Source: Faecalicatena_A orotica
GTDB taxonomy: Bacteria > Bacillota > Clostridia > Lachnospirales > Lachnospiraceae
NCBI RefSeq assembly: GCF_040545875.1
Contig: NZ_JBEPMR010000014.1
DNA length: 64,000 bases
Direction: 5' to 3' (one strand)
The notes beneath the pieces were generated by a model. It searched no databases. It saw only the letters and a program-made list of their open reading frames with translations, and was not told the origin of the DNA. Below are positions 17,351 through 25,385 of the stretch, piece after piece. Numbering within the stretch: the first letter of the stretch is position 1; the number at the start of each line of letters is the position of its first letter. The translations under genes were made by a program, and so were the position numbers.

Positions 17351-18400
17351 CTATTCTTTTGGATCTTTGTAATAAATTGCATCCAACTCGTTCTGCAGAG
17401 TCTTCAGCGTCTTCATGACATGTTCATAATCCATACGTTTTGGACCGATGATACCGATCGTACCCTTCATGCCCTCGCCCAATTCGTAGGTCGCTGTCAC
17501 AACACTGCAGTCCTTCATGGTCTTCACCGGTGCTTCATCTCCGATGTATACCTGAATTCCATGACTGTCTTCACTGGCAAGGGTCTCTGTAACAAGTTCC
17601 GCCAGCTGCTGCTTTTCTTCAAATGCACTGATAATCTCCTGTGCACTCTCTTTATCACTCAGTTCCGGATACTTAAAAATGTTGGTAGCCCCGCTCGTGT
17701 AGATCTCCATATCTTCGTCCACATGTATGACTTCCGCTACCGCATCCAGAACATCGCTGATGACCTGGCTGTGAATACCTGCCTGCTCTTTCAGCTTTGC
17801 AATCAGCCCCAGGTTGATCTCTTCTATAGACATTCCATTCAATGTCGTGTTCAGCAGCATATTCAGCTTAAACAAATGTTCATTACTTAAGGTTTCACCG
17901 ACTTCGATGATCTTATTCTTGATGACATTCCCGTTCATCACGATCACAGCTACAATCTGTTCCTCATCCACCTGTGAAAGCTGGATGAACTTCAGCTTAT
18001 TCCGGCTGTTAACCGGTGCGGATACCATCGTTGCATAGTTAGTATTCGCCGCCAGAACCTTCGCCGCCTGCTTCAGAACTTTATCTACCTTATCCGTCTT
18101 CTCCAGCATCACATTGCGAAGCTCCAGAATCTCCTGCTCCTTCTCTTCCATCAGCATATCCACATAAAAGCGGTATCCTTTATCAGAAGGAATACGTCCT
18201 GCGGACGTGTGGGGCTGGAAAATATATCCCAGATCCTCCAGATCTGCCATCTCGTTACGGATCGTAGCTGAACTTAAATTCAAGTCCGTGTATTTGGAAA
18301 GAGTTCTTGAACCAACCGGCTCTCCTGTCTCCAGATAGTTCTGAATGATCGCTTTTAAAATAACCATCTTTCTCTCACTCAGTTCTGTGATTCCTGCCAT
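17351..18400 (-). CDS. hrcA: Heat-inducible transcription repressor HrcA
   Basis: Repressor of class I heat-shock genes, 349 residues. The N-terminal winged helix (about 8-75) includes VGSRTLSKYTDLNLSSATIRNEMADLE and is followed by the HTSAGRIPSDKGYRFYVD signature. The rest is the GAF-like dimerisation and insert domains. The start is ATG 18400 right behind AAGGAGGG; upstream in-frame codons overlap the CIRCE element and are rejected. It heads the operon hrcA-grpE-dnaK-dnaJ and represses it by binding the CIRCE operator at 18442-18468. Activity of the repressor depends on GroEL in relatives. Confidence 0.97.
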   Translation of the reverse strand: MAGITELSERKMVILKAIIQNYLETGEPVGSRTLSKYTDLNLSSATIRNEMADLEDLGYIFQPHTSAGRIPSDKGYRFYVDMLMEEKEQEILELRNVMLEKTDKVDKVLKQAAKVLAANTNYATMVSAPVNSRNKLKFIQLSQVDEEQIVAVIVMNGNVIKNKIIEVGETLSNEHLFKLNMLLNTTLNGMSIEEINLGLIAKLKEQAGIHSQVISDVLDAVAEVIHVDEDMEIYTSGATNIFKYPELSDKESAQEIISAFEEKQQLAELVTETLASEDSHGIQVYIGDEAPVKTMKDCSVVTATYELGEGMKGTIGIIGPKRMDYEHVMKTLKTLQNELDAIYYKDPKE

Positions 18401-18441
18401 AGGCCCTCCTTTCCGCCGCAGAGTACTGTTTTCTCTGCTTA

Positions 18442-18468
18442 TTAGCACTCTTTAGTTTTGAGTGCTAA
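18442..18468. promoter_or_regulatory. CIRCE operator (HrcA binding site)
   Basis: Perfect consensus TTAGCACTC (18442-18450), 9-nt spacer, GAGTGCTAA (18460-18468). It lies just downstream of the hrcA promoter, where bound HrcA would block the operon. Confidence 0.98.
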
Positions 18469-18483
18469 CACCTTACGTATATT

Positions 18484-18512
18484 AAGATAGCACCCTGATT
18501 TCTTTTTGTCAA
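18484..18512 (-). promoter_or_regulatory. Sigma-A promoter of the hrcA-grpE-dnaK-dnaJ operon
   Basis: Minus strand TTGACA (18512-18507), 17-nt spacer, TATCTT (18489-18484). It is followed by CIRCE. Confidence 0.9.
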
Positions 18513-18572
18513 CACTCTTTATATATTTTTCATACTTTTTATATTTTATATAAAATGATAGGCATTTCTGTA

Positions 18573-18592
18573 GAGTTTCGCTTGCGAAACTC
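18573..18592. repeat. REP-like palindrome
   Basis: GAGTTTCGC-TT-GCGAAACTC, a perfect 9-2-9 palindrome, followed by GCGCCTGCGGCGC-type GC-rich inverted sequence to about 18655. It resembles short dispersed intergenic palindromes of clostridial genomes. Only one copy is seen in this window. Confidence 0.6.
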
Positions 18593-18654
18593 GCGCCTGC
18601 GGCGCTCGCTCTGCGACATCCACCTTATACGCCGCAGGGCGCATCCCCCGGAGG

Positions 18655-18694
18655 GCTTTTTATTTCATAGGACGTACGTCCTATGAAATAAAAA
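18655..18694. repeat. Perfect 40-bp palindrome
   Basis: Arms of 20 nt without a loop, centred on GGACGT/ACGTCC at 18674/18675 and flanked by TTTTTATTTCATA-type A/T runs. Its right edge supplies the T-run of the hemW terminator. It can extrude as a cruciform or terminate either strand. Confidence 0.85.
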
Positions 18695-18730
18695 GAGCAT
18701 CCGGCCGGCACTTCTGCCGGCAGAACACTC
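18687..18730 (-). terminator. Terminator after hemW
   Basis: Minus strand: stem built on GCCGGCA-GAAG-TGCCGGC, extended by AGAGTGTTC against GGATGCTCT with wobble pairs, then TTTTTATTT. It directly follows the hemW stop. Confidence 0.85.
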
Positions 18731-18731
18731 T

Positions 18732-19934
18732 CTAATCTGTGACTGGATCAAGAAATTCTACAAAGACAGTGTTGCTAACGTCAATCCCCCGTTCTGTCAG
18801 CCTTACTGCATCGGCTGTAACTTCCAGTAATCCCTCGCTTTTCAGTTTTTCCAGTTCTTTCCCATATATGTCGAATATACTTTTTCCGAACGTTTCCAGA
18901 ACCCCCTGTACGGAAATACCTTCCGTCTTACGCAGGCCGAGAAACATATGTTCTTCAATCTCATCTGAAAGAGATAACTCCTCTATATCTTCTCTTATCT
19001 CTTCTTTTTTCTGTACCTTATATATATATGTTTCCAGATCCGCTGTATTGTGATACCTCTGATGCCCGATCAGGGAGGAAGCCCCCAGACCGATTCCGAG
19101 ATACTGCTTTCTTTCCCAGTACCCCAGATTATGGCGGCATGCAAAACCTTCTTTTGCATAATTAGAGATTTCATATCTCTTGTATCCATATCCGGCTAAC
19201 AGATCTGCTGTCATTTCATATATCTTTCTTTCTGTATCCTCATCCGGGAGGCCCGGCATATCCGCGGATGCACAATCCCGGGCCGTCCCGGAACCATCTT
19301 TACGGCATTCGCCGTAATAATCATAGAAAGGGGTGCCCTCTTCTATGATCAGGCTGTAAGCGGATATATGCTCCGGCCCCAGCCCGGCGATGCTGGTCAG
19401 TGTATGGCTCCAGCTTTCCACTGTCTGTCCCGGAACCGCCGAGATCAGGTCAATATTAATATTCTCGAATCCCTGAGCCCTTGCGGTCCTGTATGTCTCC
19501 AGAAATTCCTCATATGTGTGGATTCTTCCCAGCAGTTTCAACTCCGCATCATTTACGGACTGGAGTCCGATACTGAGACGATTAATCCCCAAAGACTTCC
19601 AGGCCGCAAGCTTTTCTTCCGTTACAGTTCCCGGATTCGCCTCGATTGTAATCTCTGCATCCTGCTCAATCTGAAACGTCTGCTGCAGGGCATGAAAGAG
19701 GTCCGCGATCTGGTTTTCCTCCAGTAAGGAAGGGGTCCCCCCGCCGATAAAGATCGTCGTTACCCGGTAATCATCATGATATTTTTTTCTATATCCGCCG
19801 ATTTCCTTTACCAGTGCATCCATGTACCTTATGCGCTGCACTTCATCCGACGGTGCGGAAAGGAAATCGCAGTATGCACATTTCTGTACACAGAACGGAA
19901 TATGAAGATAAAGCTCCAGTTCTTTTTCCATCAT
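18732..19934 (-). CDS. hemW: Radical SAM heme chaperone HemW
   Basis: HemN-like radical SAM protein of 400 residues. The N-terminal CVQKCAYCDF places cysteines 15, 19 and 22 for the [4Fe-4S]-AdoMet cluster. The residue after the third Cys pair is Phe rather than the extra Cys of true HemN, which marks the HemW group. HemW proteins bind heme and act as chaperones rather than as coproporphyrinogen dehydrogenases. GGGTPSLL and the HemN C-terminal winged domain are present. An insert of about 20 residues (around CRKDGSGTARDC) carries extra cysteines. Its ATG overlaps the lepA stop codon. The order lepA-hemW-hrcA is the usual Firmicute arrangement. Confidence 0.93.
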   Translation of the reverse strand: MMEKELELYLHIPFCVQKCAYCDFLSAPSDEVQRIRYMDALVKEIGGYRKKYHDDYRVTTIFIGGGTPSLLEENQIADLFHALQQTFQIEQDAEITIEANPGTVTEEKLAAWKSLGINRLSIGLQSVNDAELKLLGRIHTYEEFLETYRTARAQGFENINIDLISAVPGQTVESWSHTLTSIAGLGPEHISAYSLIIEEGTPFYDYYGECRKDGSGTARDCASADMPGLPDEDTERKIYEMTADLLAGYGYKRYEISNYAKEGFACRHNLGYWERKQYLGIGLGASSLIGHQRYHNTADLETYIYKVQKKEEIREDIEELSLSDEIEEHMFLGLRKTEGISVQGVLETFGKSIFDIYGKELEKLKSEGLLEVTADAVRLTERGIDVSNTVFVEFLDPVTD

Positions 19935-21748
19935 TATTTATCGTCCAGCTTCAGTACGCTCATGAAGGCTTTCTGCGGAATCTCCACGTTACCTACCTGA
20001 CGCATACGCTTCTTTCCTTCCTTCTGCTTTTCCAGAAGCTTTTTCTTACGCGAAATATCACCGCCGTAGCACTTCGCAAGTACATCCTTTCGCATCGCTT
20101 TCACCGTTTCGCGTGCAATGATCTTACTGCCGACGGCTGCCTGAATCGGAATCTCAAATAGCTGGCGCGGGATCTCCTCTTTCAGTTTCTCACACATCTT
20201 CCTTCCCCGCTCATATGCAGTACCGCTGTGTACGATGAAGGAAAGTGCATCCACTTCTTCTTTATTAATAAGGATATCCAGCTTCACAAGTTCTGACTGT
20301 ACATATCCAAGCATCTCATAATCAAAGGATGCATATCCCCGTGACCTTGATTTCAGTGCATCGAAGAAATCGTAAATGATCTCGTTGAGCGGCAGATGGT
20401 AATTCAGTACGGCACGGTTCTCCTCGATATATTCCATACCCTGATACTCCCCGCGGCGCTCCTGACACAGGTCCATGATAGCCCCGATAAATTCGGATGT
20501 CACCATGATCTCCGCCTTCACGATCGGCTCCTCCATAAACTCGATCTCTGCCGGGTCCGGAAGATTCGTCGGGTTCGTCAGTTCAATGATATCCCCGTTT
20601 GTCTTGTGCACCTTATAGATAACACTCGGCGCCGTCGTGACAAGGTCCAGATTGTACTCCCGCTCCAAACGCTCCTGAATGATCTCGAGGTGGAGCAGTC
20701 CTAAGAATCCGCAGCGGAAACCGAATCCGAGTGCTACAGATGTCTCTGCTTCGAACTGAAGCGCCGCATCATTGAGCTGGAGTTTTTCCAGAGCATCACG
20801 CAGGTCCGGATATTTTGCCCCGTCAGCAGGGTACATGCCGCAGTATACCATCGGATTTACCTTCTTATATCCGGGCAGCGGTTCCGCACACGGGCGCTGT
20901 GCGTTTGTCACTGTATCACCCACACGGGTATCTTTCACGTTTTTCAGGCTGGCCGTAATATAACCAACCATTCCGGCACTCAGCTCCTCGCATGGGATAA
21001 ACTGGCCGGCGCCGAAATATCCGACTTCCACGACATCCGCCGTAGCCCCTGTCGCCATCATGAGAAGCGGTGTGCCCTTCTTAACGCTCCCCTCCTTGAT
21101 TCTGCAAAAGACAATGACACCTTTATAGGAATCATACAGAGAATCAAAAATCAGCGCCTGCAGAGGTGCAGAAGGGTCCCCTCCCGGGGCGGGAATCTTT
21201 TCTACAATCTGTTCCAGTACGTCATCCACATTCAATCCCGTTTTTGCAGAAATTAAGGGGGCATCATCGGCCTCAATGCCGATCACATCCTCGATCTCTT
21301 CCTTTACCCTGCCCGCATCCGCGCTCGGCAGGTCGATTTTATTGATAACCGGCATCACGTCCAGATCATGGTCGAGCGCAAGGTATACATTCGCTAATGT
21401 CTGCGCCTCCACTCCCTGTGCCGCGTCCACAACAAGGATCGCACCGTCACATGCGGCAAGGCTTCGGGACACCTCATAGTTAAAATCCACATGCCCGGGG
21501 GTGTCAATCAGGTTGAAGATATACTCCTCCCCGTCCTTTGCCTTATACACGGTCCTTACGGCCTGTGCCTTGATTGTAATTCCGCGTTCTCTCTCCAGAT
21601 CCATATTATCCAGCACCTGTGACTGCATCTCCCTGCTCGTCAAAAGCCCGGTCTTCTCGATGATCCTGTCTGCGAGAGTTGATTTTCCGTGGTCTATATG
21701 GGCAATAATACAAAAATTCCGTATTTTACTTTGATCTATTCCTGACAC
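19934..21748 (-). CDS. lepA: Elongation factor 4 (LepA), back-translocating GTPase
   Basis: Ribosome-associated GTPase of 604 residues. G1 is AHIDHGKSTLADRI, G2 the RGITI region, G3 DTPGHVDF, G4 NKIDLPSAD, and G5 near ISAKTG. Domains II, III and V and the LepA-specific C-terminal domain (CYGGDISRKKKLLEKQKEGKKRMRQ) are all present, so the length is standard. The start is GTG 21748 behind GGAGG with a 10-nt spacing; no ATG fits. It is translationally coupled to hemW (TAATG overlap) and follows holA by 22 bp. Confidence 0.97.
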   Translation of the reverse strand: MSGIDQSKIRNFCIIAHIDHGKSTLADRIIEKTGLLTSREMQSQVLDNMDLERERGITIKAQAVRTVYKAKDGEEYIFNLIDTPGHVDFNYEVSRSLAACDGAILVVDAAQGVEAQTLANVYLALDHDLDVMPVINKIDLPSADAGRVKEEIEDVIGIEADDAPLISAKTGLNVDDVLEQIVEKIPAPGGDPSAPLQALIFDSLYDSYKGVIVFCRIKEGSVKKGTPLLMMATGATADVVEVGYFGAGQFIPCEELSAGMVGYITASLKNVKDTRVGDTVTNAQRPCAEPLPGYKKVNPMVYCGMYPADGAKYPDLRDALEKLQLNDAALQFEAETSVALGFGFRCGFLGLLHLEIIQERLEREYNLDLVTTAPSVIYKVHKTNGDIIELTNPTNLPDPAEIEFMEEPIVKAEIMVTSEFIGAIMDLCQERRGEYQGMEYIEENRAVLNYHLPLNEIIYDFFDALKSRSRGYASFDYEMLGYVQSELVKLDILINKEEVDALSFIVHSGTAYERGRKMCEKLKEEIPRQLFEIPIQAAVGSKIIARETVKAMRKDVLAKCYGGDISRKKKLLEKQKEGKKRMRQVGNVEIPQKAFMSVLKLDDK

Positions 21749-21770
21749 TTTTACATTTCCTCCAATCCTA

Positions 21771-22757
21771 TTACTTAGATACGGATGAATACTTCACAAT
21801 GAATAATTCAACCGCCATGACATCCGTCAGTCTTCCTGTCTTCACCCGTTCCTCGATGTCCGCACTGTCCTCCATGATCGCCCTTAGTTCACTGGAGCCA
21901 AAGTGCTTCGCCTGATCCATGTACTTTCCGGCGGCAAACGGGTGCAGTCCTGCTTTGGAAGCGATTTCTTTCCTTCCGTACCCCTTTTTCAGAAGGTCCC
22001 TGACCTGATGGAGAATCCGGTACTGCCTTGTCATCAGATAAAGAATCCGCATCGGCGGCTCCTTCAGGGCCAGAAGTTCATAGTACAGCTCCAACGCATG
22101 TTCCTGCTTCTTCTCCGCAACTGCATTGACCATGTCAAAGATGTGGTTGGATATCTGTGTGACACATACTGCATCCACATCCTCCGCCGCAATACTGTCT
22201 TTCTCCAGTGTATAACAGAACAGTTTCTCCAGTTCCTTCTGTATGTTCTCCATGTCCGTACCGATCTTATTCAGGAGGTACGTGACTGTAGATTCGGATA
22301 TCTGCTTGTTTTCCTTGCGTACCTGGCCGAGTATCCACTTTTTCAGCGTCACCTCATCCTGAAACGGCAGTTCCACAATATGCCCTTTCGCCTTCACAGC
22401 CTTAAAAAGCTTACTCCGCTTGTCCACTTCATTTTCGATAAAAATGAAATACGTTGTATCCGGCATCTCCTTGATATAATCCGCCAGGTCCGCCCCCGCA
22501 TTCTTAAAGAAACCGGTGTTCTCGAATACAATCAAACGGCGCTCGGCAAAAAAAGGCAGAGTCTCCGCCAGATCAATGACCTCCCGGACATCTACGCCCT
22601 TCCCTTCATAGTAAGCGTAATTCATCGTATCCCCGTCCGGAAGCATCGCCTTCGTAAACCGGTCTTTGTACTGCTTCTTCAGATAATTCTCTTCCCCGTA
22701 GAGAAGATATACCTGCTTAAATTGTCCCGTTTTTAAATCTTCATTCAAACTCTTCAT
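21771..22757 (-). CDS. holA: DNA polymerase III subunit delta
   Basis: Clamp-loader delta subunit, 328 residues, which opens the beta sliding clamp. The N-terminus (QVYLLYGEENYLKKQYKDRFTKAML) is the HolA signature, followed by the AAA+-like fold without a functional P-loop, and the C-terminal collar helices (LYYELLALKEPPMRILYLMTRQYRIL). The ATG at 22757 matches the usual start for the family, but no SD precedes it. A strong promoter (22767-22795) would start transcription only 2-3 nt upstream, so the mRNA is predicted leaderless. The gene order holA-lepA resembles Bacillus, but rpsT, which often lies between, is absent. Confidence 0.93.
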   Translation of the reverse strand: MKSLNEDLKTGQFKQVYLLYGEENYLKKQYKDRFTKAMLPDGDTMNYAYYEGKGVDVREVIDLAETLPFFAERRLIVFENTGFFKNAGADLADYIKEMPDTTYFIFIENEVDKRSKLFKAVKAKGHIVELPFQDEVTLKKWILGQVRKENKQISESTVTYLLNKIGTDMENIQKELEKLFCYTLEKDSIAAEDVDAVCVTQISNHIFDMVNAVAEKKQEHALELYYELLALKEPPMRILYLMTRQYRILHQVRDLLKKGYGRKEIASKAGLHPFAAGKYMDQAKHFGSSELRAIMEDSADIEERVKTGRLTDVMAVELFIVKYSSVSK

Positions 22758-22766
22758 AACGTATCT

Positions 22767-22795
22767 ATTATATAGGAAAGTTCTCTATTTTGCAA
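22767..22795 (-). promoter_or_regulatory. Sigma-A promoter for holA (predicted leaderless)
   Basis: Minus strand TTGCAA (22795-22790), 17-nt spacer, TATAAT (22772-22767). Only nine bases separate the -10 box from the ATG at 22757. Confidence 0.8.
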
Positions 22796-22865
22796 AATAT
22801 TTCACTACAGATAATGAAATTCATCGTGTCCTGCATAAAAAAGAATGATTTAGCAGTCTATACCT

Positions 22866-23897
22866 TTATATCCGTATCAACTCCCCCTCCCACGAAATCA
22901 TTTTTTCATCCCTCATCCACACCATCTCATCCCGGATGGTGTCCGCAAAGGGGCGTACCCTGTACCCCAGCTCCTTTGCCGCTTTTTCATAGGAGAAGTT
23001 ATTGTTTCTGGCGAGATTATACACGGCGAATGAAGTCATGCGCCCCGGTTTCCCGGTGATTTTTCCCATCAGGTCGCACAATTTTCCCATCATCCTGCCG
23101 ATACCGATTGGCAGAATCAATTTCACATTTTTACACCCGCTGATGTCGGAAAGCAGGTCAAACATCTCCCGCATCGTCACGAGTTGGTTCCCCATAATGT
23201 ATCCTTCTCCCATGCGGCCCTTTTCTGCACAGGAGATGCAGCCCTTTGCAAGGTCACGTACATCTACGGCATTAAAGTACCCTTCGATGCCCGCTGGCAT
23301 TTTTCCATCCACATAGTCTTTAATAAAGGAACTCACCGGACCGTTTGCAAAATCATTCGGCCCGCAGATTCCGGTCGGAAATACAATGGACGCATCCAAC
23401 TGATATTGTCTGACAGCATCCAGAACAATCTGCGTCGCTTCTGCCTTTGTCTGCCCGTAAAATCCGATGATTCCTTCCGGTGAGAAATGATCTGTCTCCC
23501 GGATGATCTGATTTCCCGGCAATTCCGGTATTGCACTTGTCGAACTGATATAGACCAGCTTTTTTACCTGGTGTTTTCTGCACATCTCTATGACGTTCCT
23601 TGTCCCATTTACATTCACATCATATACTTTCTTACTGTATTCATCCACTACCGTCACGATACTGGCACAATGGATGACAATGACTTCCCTGTTTTCAGTC
23701 GTAAAAAATCTTTCCAATGATACATTATCCGTGATATCACCAAACATGACCTCCGCCTGATTCGGCACGTGTTTCACCGCGGGGTCGCCTTCCAGTACCA
23801 GTGCTCTTACCTCTTCACCTGCTTCGATCAGCTGTTTAGTAATATTGCTTCCTAATAATCCTGCTGCCCCGGTTACTAAATACATTCTGTTTTTCAT
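22866..23897 (-). CDS. NAD(P)-dependent epimerase/dehydratase (extended SDR)
   Basis: Extended short-chain dehydrogenase of 343 residues, cytosolic. The Rossmann glycine motif TGAAGLLGSNI lies at 9-19 and the active-site YGQTKAE near 150, with the upstream Ser in SSTSAIPE. The layout matches the dihydroflavonol-4-reductase / 3-beta-hydroxysteroid dehydrogenase branch. The substrate is unknown, and a role in sugar or sterol chemistry cannot be decided. Its promoter (23996-24024) overlaps one arm of a large GTAAAC inverted repeat at 24009-24060, so a regulator probably controls it. On the other side of that repeat lies a broken SDR gene, suggesting a once divergent pair of reductases. Confidence 0.88.
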   Translation of the reverse strand: MKNRMYLVTGAAGLLGSNITKQLIEAGEEVRALVLEGDPAVKHVPNQAEVMFGDITDNVSLERFFTTENREVIVIHCASIVTVVDEYSKKVYDVNVNGTRNVIEMCRKHQVKKLVYISSTSAIPELPGNQIIRETDHFSPEGIIGFYGQTKAEATQIVLDAVRQYQLDASIVFPTGICGPNDFANGPVSSFIKDYVDGKMPAGIEGYFNAVDVRDLAKGCISCAEKGRMGEGYIMGNQLVTMREMFDLLSDISGCKNVKLILPIGIGRMMGKLCDLMGKITGKPGRMTSFAVYNLARNNNFSYEKAAKELGYRVRPFADTIRDEMVWMRDEKMISWEGELIRI

Positions 23898-23995
23898 TTC
23901 ATTGTTCTCCTTTTATTTTGATTTTTTACTATTCTTAAGGAAACAGCATGACGGAAAAAGTCTTTCCCGCCTGCCGTTCTTTCAACGATGCCATC

Positions 23996-24024
23996 ATAAT
24001 AAGAGAATGTAAACTGAACGTAAA
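23996..24024 (-). promoter_or_regulatory. Sigma-A promoter for the epimerase gene
   Basis: Minus strand TTTACG (24024-24019), 17-nt spacer, TATTAT (24001-23996). The -35 box lies inside the left arm of the inverted repeat 24009-24060. Confidence 0.6.
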
Positions 24025-24060
24025 CCGGAAGAAATATTTTTCTGTTTACATTCAGTTTAC
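24009..24060. promoter_or_regulatory. Candidate operator: GTAAAC inverted repeat
   Basis: Arms GTAAACTGAACGTAAAC (24009-24025) and GTTTACATTCAGTTTAC (24044-24060) are reverse complements with one mismatch, separated by 18 bp. Each arm itself contains two GTAAAC/GTTTAC units. It sits between the divergent epimerase and SDR remnant and covers the epimerase -35 box. No adjacent regulator gene of a suitable family was seen apart from the OmpR-type regulator at 25386. Confidence 0.65.
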
Positions 24061-24110
24061 CTTGTGTCATTAAAGTAGTACCCACAATATAAAAAAACAG
24101 GAGGATTATC

Positions 24111-24287
24111 ATGAAAAACATATGTGTTATTACCGGGGGCGGAAGTGGGATGGGTCTGGAAACCGCCCGGATTATGGCCTCTACCCACTATATTATTATC
24201 TGTGGAAGGACCGTGCAGAAATTAGAATCTGCTGTAAAAGTATTTAGAGTTGCGCCCTGTCTTCCGATTCGTTATAATACACGTTAA
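24111..24287 (+). pseudogene. Truncated short-chain dehydrogenase (SDR) remnant
   Basis: An ORF of 58 residues with an excellent SD (CAGGAGGATTATC-ATG) begins KNICVITGGGSGMGLETAR, the classical SDR cofactor motif TGGGxGMG, continues with an SDR-like beta2 strand (HYIIICGRT), and after about 45 residues turns into unrelated sequence before a stop. A full SDR has about 250 residues, so the catalytic Tyr-Lys region is missing. It looks like the 5' fragment left after a deletion that joined it to the two-component genes. Its last third contains the promoter of the following kinase. A functional short peptide is possible but unlikely. Confidence 0.75.
24250..24278 (+). promoter_or_regulatory. Sigma-A promoter for the 24317 two-component operon
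   Basis: TTGCGC (24250-24255), 17-nt spacer, TATAAT (24273-24278), inside the end of the SDR remnant. Confidence 0.75.
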
Positions 24288-24316
24288 GACAATGCCAAAC
24301 ACAGGAGGTAAAGAAT

Positions 24317-25357
24317 TTGAAAAGAAATAAAAGGCTGGATGATGCCAGTAAACTGCCTAATTATTTTGCAATTATCGCGATCGCCCCCGCCTTTCTGTCT
24401 GTTATGGCATACGAGCTGGTCGAATATTTTGTGAACTACAACAATACTGACTATCGTCCCGTGGTTGGGCTTGGCATGATTATCCCTATGGCCCTCCTTA
24501 TGGAACTGTACACGTTTTTCCTTTCACGCCATCTGAACCGCAAGGTTAACACTCTTGCAAATGCGATCAATCAGGTTGCAGGGGGAAATTATGATGTTAC
24601 ACTTGATGTAAAAAAAGCGGCGCCTATGCCTGATGTGGCTGAGAACTTCAACAAAATGACGGCTGAATTGAAAAGTGTCCATACACTGCGCAATGATTTT
24701 ATCAATGATTTTTCGCATGAATTCAAGACCCCGATTACCTCGATCAATGGATTCGCCAATCTGCTTCTGGAGACAGAAGTCACAGAAGAGGAGCGCAGAC
24801 AGTATCTGACCATCATCGCCGAAGAATCTTCACGCCTTTCAAAACTTGCCGAGGAAACGCTGATGATGTCCCGGCTGGACAGCCAGCAGAATATCATCGA
24901 TCAGGAATGGTATGCCCTTGATGAGCAGATCCGGCAGAACTTAATCCTGCTTTCCAAAGACTGGGGCGCAAAATTAATAGAGATAGATACCGATTTAAAC
25001 CCTGTCTCTTATCTGGGAAATCCCGCCCTCATGTCACATATCTGGCTGAACCTGATCAGCAATGCCATCAAATTCACCCCCGGACACGGCAGGATTACAG
25101 TCAACTTGAAGGAATCCGGCGGAAAGATATATGTCTCTGTCGCAGATAATGGGAAAGGCATGACAAAAGAGGAGACATCCCGTATTTTTAATAAATATTA
25201 TCAGGCCGATGCTTCGCACGCCACAAAGGGGCTGGGTCTGGGACTCTCCATCGCGCACCGGATTGTGGAATTGTGCGGCGGGGAGATTCAGGTTGCCAGT
25301 ACGCCGGGGGAAGGGAGTACATTTACTGTAATCCTCCCCACTAATGTGTCACGATAA
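24317..25357 (+). CDS. Sensor histidine kinase (HAMP, HisKA, HATPase)
   Basis: Membrane kinase of 346 residues with two close membrane segments (about 17-39 and 48-70) and almost no external loop. A HAMP domain follows (72-122), then HisKA with phospho-acceptor His134 in DFSHEFKTPITSI, and HATPase_c with N-box NLISNAIKFTP and G-boxes DNGKGM and GLGLGLSIA. The start is TTG 24317, chosen because AGGAGG stands 9 nt upstream and no ATG is in range. The partner response regulator follows. The small external region suggests sensing within the membrane or through a partner. The signal is unknown. Confidence 0.93.
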   Translation: MKRNKRLDDASKLPNYFAIIAIAPAFLSVMAYELVEYFVNYNNTDYRPVVGLGMIIPMALLMELYTFFLSRHLNRKVNTLANAINQVAGGNYDVTLDVKKAAPMPDVAENFNKMTAELKSVHTLRNDFINDFSHEFKTPITSINGFANLLLETEVTEEERRQYLTIIAEESSRLSKLAEETLMMSRLDSQQNIIDQEWYALDEQIRQNLILLSKDWGAKLIEIDTDLNPVSYLGNPALMSHIWLNLISNAIKFTPGHGRITVNLKESGGKIYVSVADNGKGMTKEETSRIFNKYYQADASHATKGLGLGLSIAHRIVELCGGEIQVASTPGEGSTFTVILPTNVSR

Positions 25358-25385
25358 ACATGGCTTTAACGGAAAGGAGCTTACT

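Larger units (their letters stand above)
18401..18731. other. Intergenic region hrcA-hemW: operator, promoter, palindromes, terminator
   Basis: 331 bp. It contains the hrcA leader, the CIRCE operator and promoter (18442-18512), an AT-rich stretch, a GC-rich palindromic block (18573-18655), a perfect 40-bp palindrome (18655-18694) and the hemW terminator (18687-18730). No ORF. Confidence 0.8.

Noticed and set aside
17010..17372. Ser-rich plus-strand frame
   Set aside because: Antisense of the acidic, low-complexity N-terminus of grpE; Ser runs arise from GAA/GAG/GCT codons read backward.
21903..22736. A 277-codon plus-strand frame
   Set aside because: Shadow of holA on the other strand; Leu/Arg-rich composition without motifs.
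23894..24121. A 75-codon minus-strand frame upstream of the epimerase gene
   Set aside because: It runs through the operator and promoter region and is antisense to the SDR remnant; no SD.
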